From contig JAUIMM010000721.1 of assembly GCA_031769625.1 (NCBI GenBank), positions 1,665,001-1,729,000 on the forward strand: a stretch of DNA of 64,000 nucleotides, given 5' to 3'. Shown in pieces: positions 41,419 through 48,178 of this stretch (the first letter of the stretch is position 1; the number at the start of each line of letters is the position of its first letter). The position numbers were made by a program, and so were the translations under genes. The stretch is from Taudactylus pleione. Lineage: Eukaryota > Chordata > Amphibia > Anura > Myobatrachidae. Below the pieces are notes generated by a model that saw only the letters and a program-made list of their open reading frames with translations, ran no database searches and was not told the origin of the DNA.

Positions 41419-41918
41419 GATGTTACAGATGTATACACAGGACTATGACGTATTACAGATGTGAGATAGTAGCACTGGGTGTCTCTATGCTGGCTGTGCT
41501 GTGGCTGATGTTACAGATGTATACACAGGACTGTGAGGTATTACAGATGTGAGATAGCAGTAGTGGACGTCTCTATGCTGGCTGAGCTGTGGCTGATGTT
41601 ACAGATGTATACACAGGACTGTGAGGTATTACAGATGTGAGATAGCAGTAGTGGACGTCTCTATGCTGGCTGAGCTGTGGCTGATGTTACAGATGTATAC
41701 ACAGGACTGTGAGCTATTACAGATGTGAGATAGCAGTAGTGGGTGTCTCTATACTGGCTGAGCTGTGGCTGATGTTACAGATGTATACACAGGACTGAGA
41801 TATTACAGATGTGAGATAGCAGTAGTGGACGTCTCTATGCTGGCTGAGCTGTGGCTGATGTTACAGATGTATACACAGGACTGTGAGGTATTACTGATGT
41901 GAGAAAGCAGTAGTGGGC
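41419..41918. repeat. Right terminal units of satellite 1
   Basis: The last five to six 88-bp units are close to the consensus. The array ends within a unit after GAAAGCAGTAGTGGGCATC, where the sequence changes without a degenerate border to LINE-derived DNA (CATCATCCTCTTCACC). The clean edge suggests a breakpoint or insertion junction, not gradual decay. Confidence 0.85.
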
Positions 41919-42032
41919 ATCCATCATCCTCTTCACCTCTTGTAGAATTAAACCCACCATCTCTTCACAAGGGAGGACCTTTTTCCTTATGGTAACAAGA
42001 CACTGTGCGCCCCACGTGTGAAATCTAACTGA
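41919..42032 (-). other. LINE 3' end abutting satellite 1
   Basis: This is the short sequence downstream of the last ORF2 stop, read on the minus strand. I see no poly(A) tail, no A-rich tract and no obvious short tandem repeat at the junction with satellite 1 at 41918. The 3' terminus may therefore be truncated, or the element family may not end in poly(A). Confidence 0.6.
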
Positions 42033-42480
42033 TTAACTAACTAAATAAATTGTGTTCAAATTAAATCCACTGTACCTTCTGACTGCATCATAAGCCCATT
42101 CAGGGTAACTGAGACCCAAAAGGCATGGGATTTCAAGGGCCCTTGATACCTCCTCATAAACTTTTACATTATAGGGACACTCAAGCAGGAAATGGTCCAT
42201 CGTCTCCTCCACCCCTGGACACTCCTCCCGTGGGCAACCACGATCATTGGCATTCCTCCACCTGAGGTTCCCTCCAACATAAAGCTTTCCATGAAAAGAG
42301 AGCCAGGCGATATCTTTAAACTTCTGCGGTATCCTCTGGGAATTTAACAGTTCAGCTGGTCGAAGCAACATCGTCTGGACAGTTCCTCAGTGACAGCGGA
42401 ACATGGAAGTGGGTCTGCAAAATTCTCTTCCCCAACTCCCTTCTGGAAAAGTTTTTGACTTCACCCACTTCCACCCCATA
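42033..42480 (-). pseudogene. LINE ORF2, C-terminal Cys/His region
   Basis: An open stretch of 112 codons (42033-42371), extended upstream in the same frame to about 42480 except for one in-frame TGA. It carries KDIAWLSFHGKL, then a Cys-rich motif with CPREEC, followed by ETMDHFLLEC. That spacing of Cys and His residues is typical of the zinc-binding C-terminal domain of L1/Tx1 ORF2 proteins, which helps nucleic-acid binding during target-primed reverse transcription. The ending NTIYLVS is followed by a stop. It joins the piece at 42481-43005 through a frame change. It is non-functional here because the reverse transcriptase is missing. Confidence 0.82.
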
Positions 42481-43005
42481 TTACCTTATCACCTTCAAGC
42501 TCTGGATGACATAGATCGCAAGGTAACCATGCCGAATCCGAAAGCTTCTCACTTGGCCTCCCTCTATCCACAAACTGAGGAAGAGAGACACCCACAATCT
42601 GAATCCCTCTACCCACCAAGGGGGAGTATCTAAATACATAATCCCAACATTCAGTTTTAAAAAGACTGTTACAAAAAAGATGACAGGGTTTACCATGTCT
42701 AAACCCCCGTCTCTCCTCGGTCTGTAGGTGATGCCCCTCTTGACTATATTGATCCTATTTTGCCACAACAACAGTAAGAACAAAGAATTCAATCTGGACC
42801 ACATAGATTGAGGCAAAAAACAGACATAACTCACATACAAAAAAATAGGAATCAGGTAAGATTTGCACAGGTCAACCTTTTCCCTGAAAGACAAAGTCCA
42901 ACTTTTCCAGCTCTCTACTTTCCTGGCTGCATCTTCCAGCTTTTTATCGCAATTTAGGCAGGGGTAATCACCATGGTTAAATTTGATACCTAGAATTTTA
43001 ATTTA
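42481..43005 (-). pseudogene. LINE ORF2, region just after the reverse transcriptase
   Basis: This stretch is open from about 43003 to 42481. It begins with KILGIKF, followed by LSFREKVDLCKSYLIPIFLY and then ITYRPRRDGGLDMVNP. In Tx1-like elements this segment follows the YxDD block of the reverse transcriptase (thumb and connection region), and the match is good over about 170 residues. Upstream of KILGIKF homology stops at about 43005 where a foldback element begins, so the catalytic core was deleted or displaced. The first open codon is not a real start; this is an internal fragment. Confidence 0.82.
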
Positions 43006-43084
43006 ATTTGCGACCGCTGATTGGCTCCGGCTACTGACAGTTCCCATGTGAACCCTGTGCAGTCCCATCAGCTGGCATTCGGGA

Positions 43085-43120
43085 GGTATCAGTATGTGTG
43101 GCAATACACATACTGATACC
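43085..43120. repeat. Perfect 15-bp inverted repeat
   Basis: GGTATCAGTATGTGT at 43085-43099 is matched by its exact reverse complement at 43106-43120 with a 6-nt loop. It is the first hairpin inside the foldback composite. Confidence 0.9.
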
Positions 43121-43355
43121 GGGTGCGTGGATCGGTAATATAATTTTTCTGTTTTCCAAAGTCCATGGATTACTGCGGTGACCAGCGCCAGGATATAGGT
43201 GAGTATGAAATCTTTTTTGCAGGACCAGTCATTATGGAATCTACTGGAGAAGGGGACAGAAACATCTGGTACAGGTAAGTATGTGTGAATGGGTAGGTGT
43301 ATGTAATAAAATTATACTTGGCACGGTGTGTATGTTTTGTCTTTCTTTAACTATT

Positions 43356-43457
43356 TATTTTACAGTGGGGGTACAGGTGCCACCCGTCTGCTGGCGCTTG
43401 TAGTTCCACAAGTGCCAAAGAGCAGCATGCTGGCACCTGTAGTCCCACTGTAAAATA
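43356..43457. repeat. Nested inverted repeat with 27-bp arms
   Basis: The left arm 43356-43382 (begins TATTTTACAGTGGGG) pairs with the right arm 43431-43457 (ends CCCACTGTAAAATA) at 25 of 27 positions. Inside it, GGCGCTTGT and ACAAGTGCC flank AGTTCC, forming a second smaller hairpin. The words TGGCACCTGTAGTCCCAC and CTTGTAGTTCCACA resemble a sequence common in frog repeats; this is recognition from memory, not a search. Confidence 0.85.
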
Positions 43458-43542
43458 CAATAGTTTACTTAAATTTCCCCACTTTATTACCCCCGTACCC
43501 AATGCTCCAGGGGAGCGGGGAAGACCCCCCGGGCTTCAGACC

Positions 43543-43925
43543 AAGCCTGGGGTTAAGTTAGAGGGGGGACCCCTTATTTGGGGGGTCCCCACCTCCCCTG
43601 AGATCACTGGCTTGGCCTGACCAGCTTGGGCTGATAATGCTTTGGACCTGGAGCCCCGGTGAAAGGGTCTCCGGGCTGTGGCATTACAGCCCGGCCGTTT
43701 TGGGTCTGGTGCAGGTTTTAAATATAGGGGAGACCCTACGCAATTTTTCCCCGCTATATTTAAAATCAGGACTGGCCCTGCAGCCTGGTGTTGGTTTCTA
43801 AATTACGGGGGAACCCTACACATTTTGATCCCCATAATTTCAGAAACCAGGACAGGCTGGCAAGCCTGGGGCTGGTTAAGCTTTAGGGGGGGACCCTATG
43901 TCATATTTTTTTGGATATTTAATTT
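43543..43925. repeat. 80-bp spaced palindromic modules
   Basis: The word ACCCTAC/T occurs at 43733, 43813 and 43893, exactly 80 bp apart. Each of the first two lies in the loop of an inverted repeat: TTTTAAATATA at 43716-43726 pairs with 43755-43765, and GGTTTCT...GGGG from 43793 pairs with its near-complement ending at 43848. A related, older module begins with AAGCCTGGGG near 43543 and again near 43862. The result is a tandem array of hairpins with purine-rich GGGG(G)AACC loops. Confidence 0.75.
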
Positions 43926-43940
43926 TTTTCTATATTTACA

Positions 43941-43985
43941 GGCAGAAACATACATGGATCACAGCGATCTGTGTATGTTTCTGCC
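43941..43985. repeat. 20-bp inverted repeat
   Basis: GGCAGAAACATACATGGATC at 43941-43960 pairs with 43966-43985 at 18 of 20 positions around a 5-nt loop. It adjoins a cluster of GAGAGTTT / AAACTCTC words. Confidence 0.85.
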
Positions 43986-44029
43986 AAACTCTCAGATCAC
44001 AGGCAGGTGTATTTTTTTCATGAGTTATT

Positions 44030-44264
44030 ACAGGAGAGTTTTCCCATCTCATGAGAGTTTAGAAACTCTCTGCTTGGTAAATTCCAGAATCCTATCTTCA
44101 CTAGTGAAAAGGTTCTCGAGTTTTGCCGATGGTGAATTGAAGAGAGTTTGCTAACTCTCCAGTATTTTCCCGTAGCAGAGGAGATCTCTCTCCCTAGTTT
44201 TACAGTAGTAAATTTGAGAGTGGGAAAAAATGACCCAAACTCTCAGCTTAGTAAATTTACCCCC
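44030..44264. mobile_element. GAGAGTT-rich MITE-like end piece
   Basis: Short inverted words repeat through this segment: GAGAGTTT-AG-AAACTCTC at 44053-44070, GAGAGTT-TGCT-AACTCTC near 44143-44160, and GAGAGTGGG paired at a distance with CAAACTCTC near 44214-44245. GTAAATTTAC closes the element at about 44251-44260, and a second TAGTAAATTTGAGAG copy lies near 44205. This pattern fits one end of a miniature inverted-repeat transposon. The flanking target duplication is not evident. Confidence 0.5.
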
Positions 44265-44785
44265 TGGTGTCCCTCTCAGAAATTCCTCCATCGTCTCTCT
44301 GACAAGTGAGTGCTCAGACAAAAGATCCAAATAATAGGACACAATTACGTCCAGAATGCACTTCTTATCAATACAAAGAACACACAGTCCGCCTACCTGT
44401 CCTCTGATCTGTTTGGCATCGACTGACCTCCTACAACTGTGGTAAGGATCTGGTGAGTGGTACATTCCGTAATCCCTTTCCAGAACCGAGGATGCCAACC
44501 GGTTATACTGAAACTCCTTCATCTGGTTTCCCCGCTTTCTCCCACTTCAGAGATCAAGAAATCCAATTTCTTTCTCAGGTTATGGTAGGCATTCTGCTTT
44601 ATTAAATTTTTCTTAGCTATGAGCCCACGGAATAACGGAAGGATTCTCTTTTCTATCATCTCCCACCACTGAGATCTACTCCAACAAGATTCCAAAAGTG
44701 TCTCCTGAGATTGAAAGAAGCCATGGAAGGATTGCCTAACCCTCTCCTCCTCTAGAAGCTCTGAGTTCAAACGCCACAGGCCCCA
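44265..44785 (-). pseudogene. LINE ORF2, linker between endonuclease and RT
   Basis: Two overlapping open stretches (44519-44770 and the LINE-derived part of 44151-44522) joined by a frameshift at about 44520. They contain LNSELLEEERVRQSFHGFFQ, WWEMIEKRILPLFRGL, MKEFQYNRLASSVLERDYG and SLVRETMEEFLRGTPG. In Tx1-like ORF2 this charged helical region, with a conserved LN..LL...V and a LT..E.LR.MP.GK element, lies between the endonuclease and the reverse transcriptase. Homology stops at the last motif, about 44265, just before RT motif 1 would begin. Confidence 0.78.
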
Positions 44786-45455
44786 CCCTTTCTGAGGCTT
44801 TCAAAGTTACTGAGAGAAAACCATGATCGGAGAACTCCACCAACCTCACCACTAGGGATGACGTTTTAGAAGACTCCTTAACAAAAAAAACTATTCTAGA
44901 CCTATGGCTACCACTAAAATAAGTGAAACCTGTGAGGTCAGGGGAGTGACGAATATGCACGTCCACCAGACCAGCCTGACTAACCGTACTAACTAAAAAA
45001 TTGGAATCAGGGCCCAGAGGTCTCCTTGAACCTCCCCTGTCCTATGTCCTAACAACGGTATTAAAATCACCACCAAAGATAACCTGCTGAGCCATAAAAA
45101 GGAAAGGTTTAATCTCCATAAAGAGACATTTCCTATCCCAGGATGTCTGTGGTCCATAAACATTGATCAGCCTTAGGTCCTGTCCCTTCATGTTGATATC
45201 CAAAATCATACATCTACCTGCTTGCAATTCTATAACCTTGTGCACAGTTACCATGTCAGTAAAAAGTACTTCCACCCCACTGTACGGCTCAGCCGCAAGG
45301 GACCAGTAAGAAGGACCCCTCCTCCACTCACGCTTTGCTTTGTGGAGGATGTCCAATTTACTAATCCTAGTCTCTTGCATAAAACATAAAATCAACCTCA
45401 ACTGTGTTGAAAGGTTATAAAAAAACAAGACCTTGCTTAATTTTACCCTGTACAA
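44736..45455 (-). pseudogene. LINE ORF2, APE-type endonuclease domain
   Basis: N-terminal part of ORF2. Motifs in order are CFMQETRIS (metal-binding Glu), YWSLAAEPYSGVEVLF, LINVYGPQTSW, FGGDFNTV (Asn/Asp active site), then a TAG stop at about 45039-45041 where relatives keep reading, then VDVHIRHSPDLTGFTYFSG and LVEFSDHGF (the SDH motif with catalytic His). The normally conserved S-R-I-D aspartate is missing: the sequence reads SRIVFFV at about 44890, a small deletion. A frameshift follows at about 44785. In living elements this domain nicks the genomic target for target-primed reverse transcription. The start codon region is also frame-shifted, so the true ORF2 start near 45480 is uncertain. 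Confidence 0.85.
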
Positions 45456-45498
45456 TACCCATCACACAAAACAATACAATAATCTATAGACTAACCCC

Positions 45499-46289
45499 TT
45501 ATGGGCCAGCCTTCCCTGCCATAGTGATTCCTGTCACTACCTGCATTTCCCCCTGATCACCTACAAGGACCTCTTCCTGCTGAAAGGATCCAGAATCAGG
45601 TGACTTAGGGACCAATTTTGTTACCTGACATCCCAACCCAGGTACATTACCACCTTGTGCCCCACTGGGCCCAACCAAGGAACCCTGAGACTCCTCCTGT
45701 TCTTCTTCCACCACCAGATCCTGAGTTTCTCCTACCACCTTAGCAGTCACCACAAGCCTATCACCTCCCCCTTTCTCCAGCTGAGCCAAACTGGGTCCCA
45801 TTCCCGGCCATCCTGACCCTCCTCCTCCTGATTTTTTCTCCTTATTCTTTCTCTCACCACCCTCCACTTTCCTCATCTTCTTGCCTCCCACCTTCCTTCT
45901 TGCTTTCGTAACCAAGAATAACTCCCCATTCTCCCTTACCATGTCTCCATCTTCATCACCTGAAGAAAACACCTCAAATTTATTGCTCAATATAATTCCT
46001 CTGCCTTCACCTTTCCTTTTATTCTTTTCCCCTCTCCTAACCTCCTGAAATGGTACCTCCTCCACCCTTTCCCTCTGCTCTGATACCGCATTAATCACTA
46101 CTGGTACCTGCGTCCTTCTTCTTACAGCCCCCCCCCCCTCTCTTCCTGCATTGGTTCGCTATTGTGGCTGGCCCAGGGGCATCTGCTATAAGGGTGCCCA
46201 TCTTCCCCACAGAGATTACATTTTACACTGCAGCACTCCCTGGAAACATGTCCCACTTTCCCATATAAGGAACACTTTATTACGTTGCA
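45499..46289 (-). pseudogene. LINE ORF1, zinc knuckles 2-3 and acidic/basic C-terminal tail
   Basis: Open from 46289 down to 45499 on the minus strand. It begins at the target-site duplication and continues ORF1 in frame with the piece above 46680. Knuckle 2 (46233-46274) reads CSLYGKVGHVSREC and has lost its second Cys (Tyr instead). Knuckle 3 (46179-46220) is intact, CNLCGEDGHPYSRC. The tail is rich in Lys, Glu and Gly, with SNKFEVFSSGDEDGD near 45970, and ends KAGP. ORF1 proteins of this group bind LINE RNA. An 11-nt C run at 46128-46138 is a likely slippage site. Confidence 0.8.
46284..46289. repeat. Left target-site duplication (GTTGCA)
   Basis: GTTGCA immediately left of the inserted foldback element. 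The same six bases occur at 46680-46685 immediately right of it. In the ORF1 reading they are the Cys-Asn codons, present twice because of the insertion. Confidence 0.8.
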
Positions 46290-46299
46290 TAGTGTTCAC

Positions 46300-46335
46300 T
46301 CTAGCTCCGGCGGGAGGCAGGGCGCCGGAGCTAGA
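46300..46335. repeat. Perfect 13-bp hairpin
   Basis: TCTAGCTCCGGCG at 46300-46312 pairs exactly with CGCCGGAGCTAGA at 46323-46335. First hairpin of the chain in the 390-bp element. Confidence 0.9.
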
Positions 46336-46378
46336 GAGGGCACGTTTGCGCGCGCGCCCGAGAAGGGGGAGTGGTCAT

Positions 46379-46422
46379 CGAAAAGGGGGCGTGTCTATAA
46401 GACGCATCCCCTTTTCGTCACT
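46379..46422. repeat. Imperfect 18-bp hairpin
   Basis: CGAAAAGGGGGCGTGTCT is followed after ATA by AGACGCATCCCCTTTTCG. The arms pair except for two or three central positions. Second hairpin of the chain. Confidence 0.85.
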
Positions 46423-46482
46423 CTTGGGGGCGTGCCCTGCACTTACGGACACGCCTGGCAGCCCCCAAGCCCTGCAGACAGG

Positions 46483-46522
46483 GAGAATAGATGCCGGGCG
46501 CATGCGCCCGGCGTCTATTCTC
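46483..46522. repeat. 40-bp near-perfect palindrome
   Basis: The left half GAGAATAGATGCCGGGCGCA and the right half TGCGCCCGGCGTCTATTCTC are reverse complements with one mismatch and no loop. The centre GCGCATGCGC is perfectly symmetrical. Confidence 0.92.
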
Positions 46523-46524
46523 AG

Positions 46525-46585
46525 GCGGTGACCAGGTCACCGCACATTTCTTCACCCGCGGGACACTGCGACCCGCGGGTGAAGA
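46525..46585. repeat. Two adjacent perfect hairpins
   Basis: GCGGTGACC-A-GGTCACCGC at 46525-46543 (9-bp arms) is followed by TCTTCACCCGCGGG at 46549-46562, which pairs exactly with 46572-46585 (14-bp arms). They complete the hairpin chain of the 390-bp element. Confidence 0.9.
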
Positions 46586-46679
46586 CAGCTCCCGCAGGCT
46601 GTTAGGGCAGGGCACTTTTTGCCTTCCAGAAGGAGGGCAGGGCGCCACGCCCCGCTAGAACAGCCTAGCGGGAACGCTA

Positions 46680-46685
46680 GTTGCA
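46680..46685. repeat. Right target-site duplication (GTTGCA)
   Basis: Right-hand copy of the six-base duplication described at 46284-46289. Confidence 0.8.
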
Positions 46686-47110
46686 GTTACTGCTTAGGTG
46701 CCTGAAGTCATCACATTTAAAGCAAGTCCGCATCTGTCCATTATAAAAACATTGTACCCTATCACGTCCAATGTATGCCGCTGAGGGTACATGCACAAAT
46801 CTAGAATCAGAATAACGTAACTTAATCATCACCTCCCAAACTCCGCCCCATACCCCCAAAGTATATCCTGATTTCACAAGGTCAGATTGCACATCACAAA
46901 ATCTCGTTAACCAATACTTTATATCCTGGACTGGGATAGATTCATTTTTTACTAATATTGTTGCTTTCACTCTATCGTGTTTTGTTACTAAACTCGCCCT
47001 GTATACCTTGAATGGGTCAACTGCCTTATGCGCCTGCCATTTGCCCCAGAATGCTTGTAATCCTCTAGCCAAAGCTGTGCCAAAATGATGCCCATTTCTG
47101 CCCTAAACAC
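46680..47110 (-). pseudogene. LINE ORF1, central domain with zinc knuckle 1
   Basis: Open for about 131 codons (46677-47072), and reading on upstream. It contains LQAFWGKWQAHKAVDPFKVY, IPVQDIKYWLTRFCDV, LGVWGGVWEVMIKLR, HVPSAAYIGRDRVQCFYNGQ and the intact knuckle CFKCDDFRHLSSNC (46683-46724). The W..RYC.V / G.W..P..L / LPS...LG..R...FY.GQ..C..C pattern is the conserved RRM-like core plus CCHC of Tx1-group ORF1. The reading frame runs straight into the inserted element, which separates knuckle 1 from knuckles 2-3. The first open codon is not a genuine start. Confidence 0.82.
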
Positions 47111-48040
47111 ATCTACAGCCGCCTCATCAGCCACACCACTTCCCCCCCCCCCTCCAGCAGAACTGGTCCATATGGGGCACCTTTGGGCACACCAGACAAA
47201 GAGAGACCCTCACCAGCCATGCCCCCCGCACCCTGCATACCATCACTCACCTGGGGGTCTGTTGGTTCACTGGAATTGCCCTCCACTGATCCTCTCCTTT
47301 CCATGCTGGAATCCTTCCTCTCTGGCCCCTGCACCTCCAGTCACTTGCTGGAATCTGCCATGTCAGCACAATCCACTTCATTACTGCCTTCAGCACCACA
47401 CTCCACAGCAGCCTGCAGCTGCTCTGCCTAATTGGAAACTCCTTCAATGCAGATGTTTGCAGTAATTCAGCCTGCCTTTGCTCAGCCACTTCATTCTCTT
47501 TCTTAATGCTTTTTAATGCAACAATACTTGCTTTAACCCTTTCAAGGGCTGTCAGTATCAACTGAACTTCATCATTTAATGCTGGCATTTCCCACTTATA
47601 GCAGTGGTTGTGTTTTTTCTCCTTAGCATTTATCTTAGCAATAACTTTTTTGATTCTTTCACTAACTCCTCAGTTGTTTGCCCAGCATACTCTTCATCCT
47701 CCTCACTGAGGACACTTTCTGCTGCTGACTCCATGTCACTGTCCACAGCTCACTCTCCCTCCATCTCAGGCCAAACAGACCCCCCTGCTTCAGTCCTGTT
47801 AGGGCAGGCGGGCGCCGCTGCCCCTCCACACTGAGTTACTTCACTTGGGGGAGCACCCTCCGGAGGTTTGGGGGGAGCCATCCACAGCTCCAATTGCTTC
47901 ATTGGAACTGCGTCAGCACCGCTGTCTCTTCTAGCACTGGGCTGGCCAGCTGCCAACAACACCCGGGCACTTGTCCTCCTCAGCTTCGCAGACCCCTGAT
48001 CAGCACAGGGTTGGGGATTCTTTCTCCCAGGAGGATTCAT
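47111..48040 (-). pseudogene. LINE ORF1, N-terminal region, broken
   Basis: Probable start of ORF1 at ATG 48040 (MNPPGRKNPQ). The frame is open for 96 codons, meets a TGA at about 47752, and continues in the same frame to MESAAESVLSEEDEEYAGQ (start at 47734). A 1-nt frameshift in an A-rich run near 47648 moves the reading to KINAKEKKHNHCYKWEMPAL and then VQLILTALERVKASIVALKS, a predicted coiled coil of the type that trimerises ORF1 proteins. Further frame changes lie before 47250. I recognise no close family match in the N-terminal part; the assignment rests on position, strand and continuity. Confidence 0.6.
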
Positions 48041-48166
48041 CCCTCCTGGGGAAGCTGAAAAGGAAGCCCACGCTCCACTGCCATGTCAGCAGCACACCAG
48101 CAGCACAGCAATCCAGCACGGTTGCTCACAGAAATGACCTCCTTCCAGGACACACCTCTCCAAAAT
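48041..48166 (-). other. LINE 5' leader abutting satellite 2
   Basis: About 125 bp upstream of the presumed ORF1 start, ending where satellite 2 begins at AGGGGCAGTGACATGATG (48167). It is not satellite-like and contains no clear promoter motif. It may be the remaining 5' untranslated region; its length suggests the element is 5'-truncated or was cut at the satellite junction. Confidence 0.5.
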
Positions 48167-48178
48167 AGGGGCAGTGAC

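Larger units (their letters stand above)
1..41918. repeat. 88-bp satellite array (satellite 1)
   Basis: About 475 head-to-tail units of 88 bp fill this stretch without interruption. For example, the motif AGATAGCAGTAGTGGGCGTC at 541 recurs 88 bp later as a close variant at 629. Landmarks in each unit, in order, are CTGATGTTACAGATGTATAC, ACAGGACTGTGAGGTATTAC, AGATGTGAGATAGCAGTAGT, GGGTGTCTCTATGCTGG and CTGAGCTGTGG. The words TTACAGATGT occur twice per unit (spacings 31 and 57 bp), hinting at a smaller ancestral duplication. Most units differ from the consensus by a few substitutions. Recurrent variants include TGTGTGTCAC, GGGCATCTCTATG, GGCTAAGAAGTGG and a +3 form CAGGACGACTGTGAGC. The array runs off the left edge and stops abruptly at about 41918. 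No coding role is supported: 88 is not a multiple of 3, and the open stretches are short and periodic. Family not recognised. Confidence 0.97.
43006..44264. mobile_element. Foldback-rich DNA-transposon composite replacing the LINE RT domain
   Basis: About 1.26 kb that encodes no recognisable protein and interrupts ORF2. It contains a series of inverted repeats (43085-43120, 43356-43457, 43716-43765, 43793-43848, 43941-43985), an 80-bp spaced module, and a right end reading CTTAGTAAATTTACCCC, which resembles the ends of widespread amphibian non-autonomous elements. I see no matching terminal repeat at the left edge, so it may be 5'-truncated or a composite of two elements. Because about 300 codons of reverse transcriptase are absent as well, the event was not a simple insertion. 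Superfamily unknown. Confidence 0.65.
46290..46679. mobile_element. 390-bp GC-rich foldback MITE inserted in LINE ORF1
   Basis: Bounded by imperfect 15-bp terminal inverted repeats: TAGTGTTCACTCTAG at the left and CTAGCGGGAACGCTA at the right, matching at 12 of 15 positions after reverse complementing. It is flanked by the 6-bp duplication GTTGCA. Removing it leaves the ORF1 frame open, which proves it is secondary to the LINE. The interior is CpG-rich and consists mostly of consecutive hairpins. It has no transposase. A 6-bp duplication excludes typical hAT (8 bp), PIF/Harbinger (3 bp) and Tc1 (TA); Dada elements are known for 6-7 bp, but I cannot assign the family. Confidence 0.82.
41919..48166 (-). 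mobile_element. Tx1-like non-LTR retrotransposon (LINE), dead, with nested insertions
   Basis: Read on the minus strand, this interval has the order of a Tx1-clade LINE: leader (48041-48166), ORF1 (about 48040 down to 45499), ORF2 (about 45455 down to 42033) and a short 3' end. Evidence includes three CCHC zinc knuckles in ORF1, an APE-type endonuclease with QETRIS, INVYGP, GGDFNTV and SDHGF motifs, and a C-terminal segment with AWLSFHGKL and a Cys/His cluster. These are features of L1/Tx1-group elements. In-frame stops, frameshifts and two foldback insertions break it, and the central reverse-transcriptase domain is absent. It lies exactly between two different satellites. The clade assignment comes from remembered family features and needs a protein search. 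Confidence 0.85.

Noticed and set aside
1..41918. Satellite 1 as a tandem rRNA, snRNA or tRNA gene cluster.
   Set aside because: The 88-bp unit shows no tRNA A/B boxes, cloverleaf or recognisable snRNA or rRNA segment.
42403..42633. 76-codon plus-strand ORF.
   Set aside because: Antisense to the LINE ORF2 C-terminal fragment.
43678..44154. 158-codon plus-strand ORF over the 80-bp modules.
   Set aside because: Crosses hairpin modules and element boundaries, and has no recognisable domain.
46151..46648. Overlapping ORFs on both strands across the GC-rich element.
   Set aside because: They arise from high GC and palindromes; both strands are open because the DNA is self-complementary.
47085..47834. 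Proline- and serine-rich plus-strand ORFs.
   Set aside because: Antisense shadows of the LINE ORF1 N-terminal region.
41919..48166. An endogenous retrovirus or LTR element in the coding region.
   Set aside because: No long terminal repeats, protease or integrase motifs; the APE endonuclease and ORF1 knuckle layout fit a non-LTR LINE.
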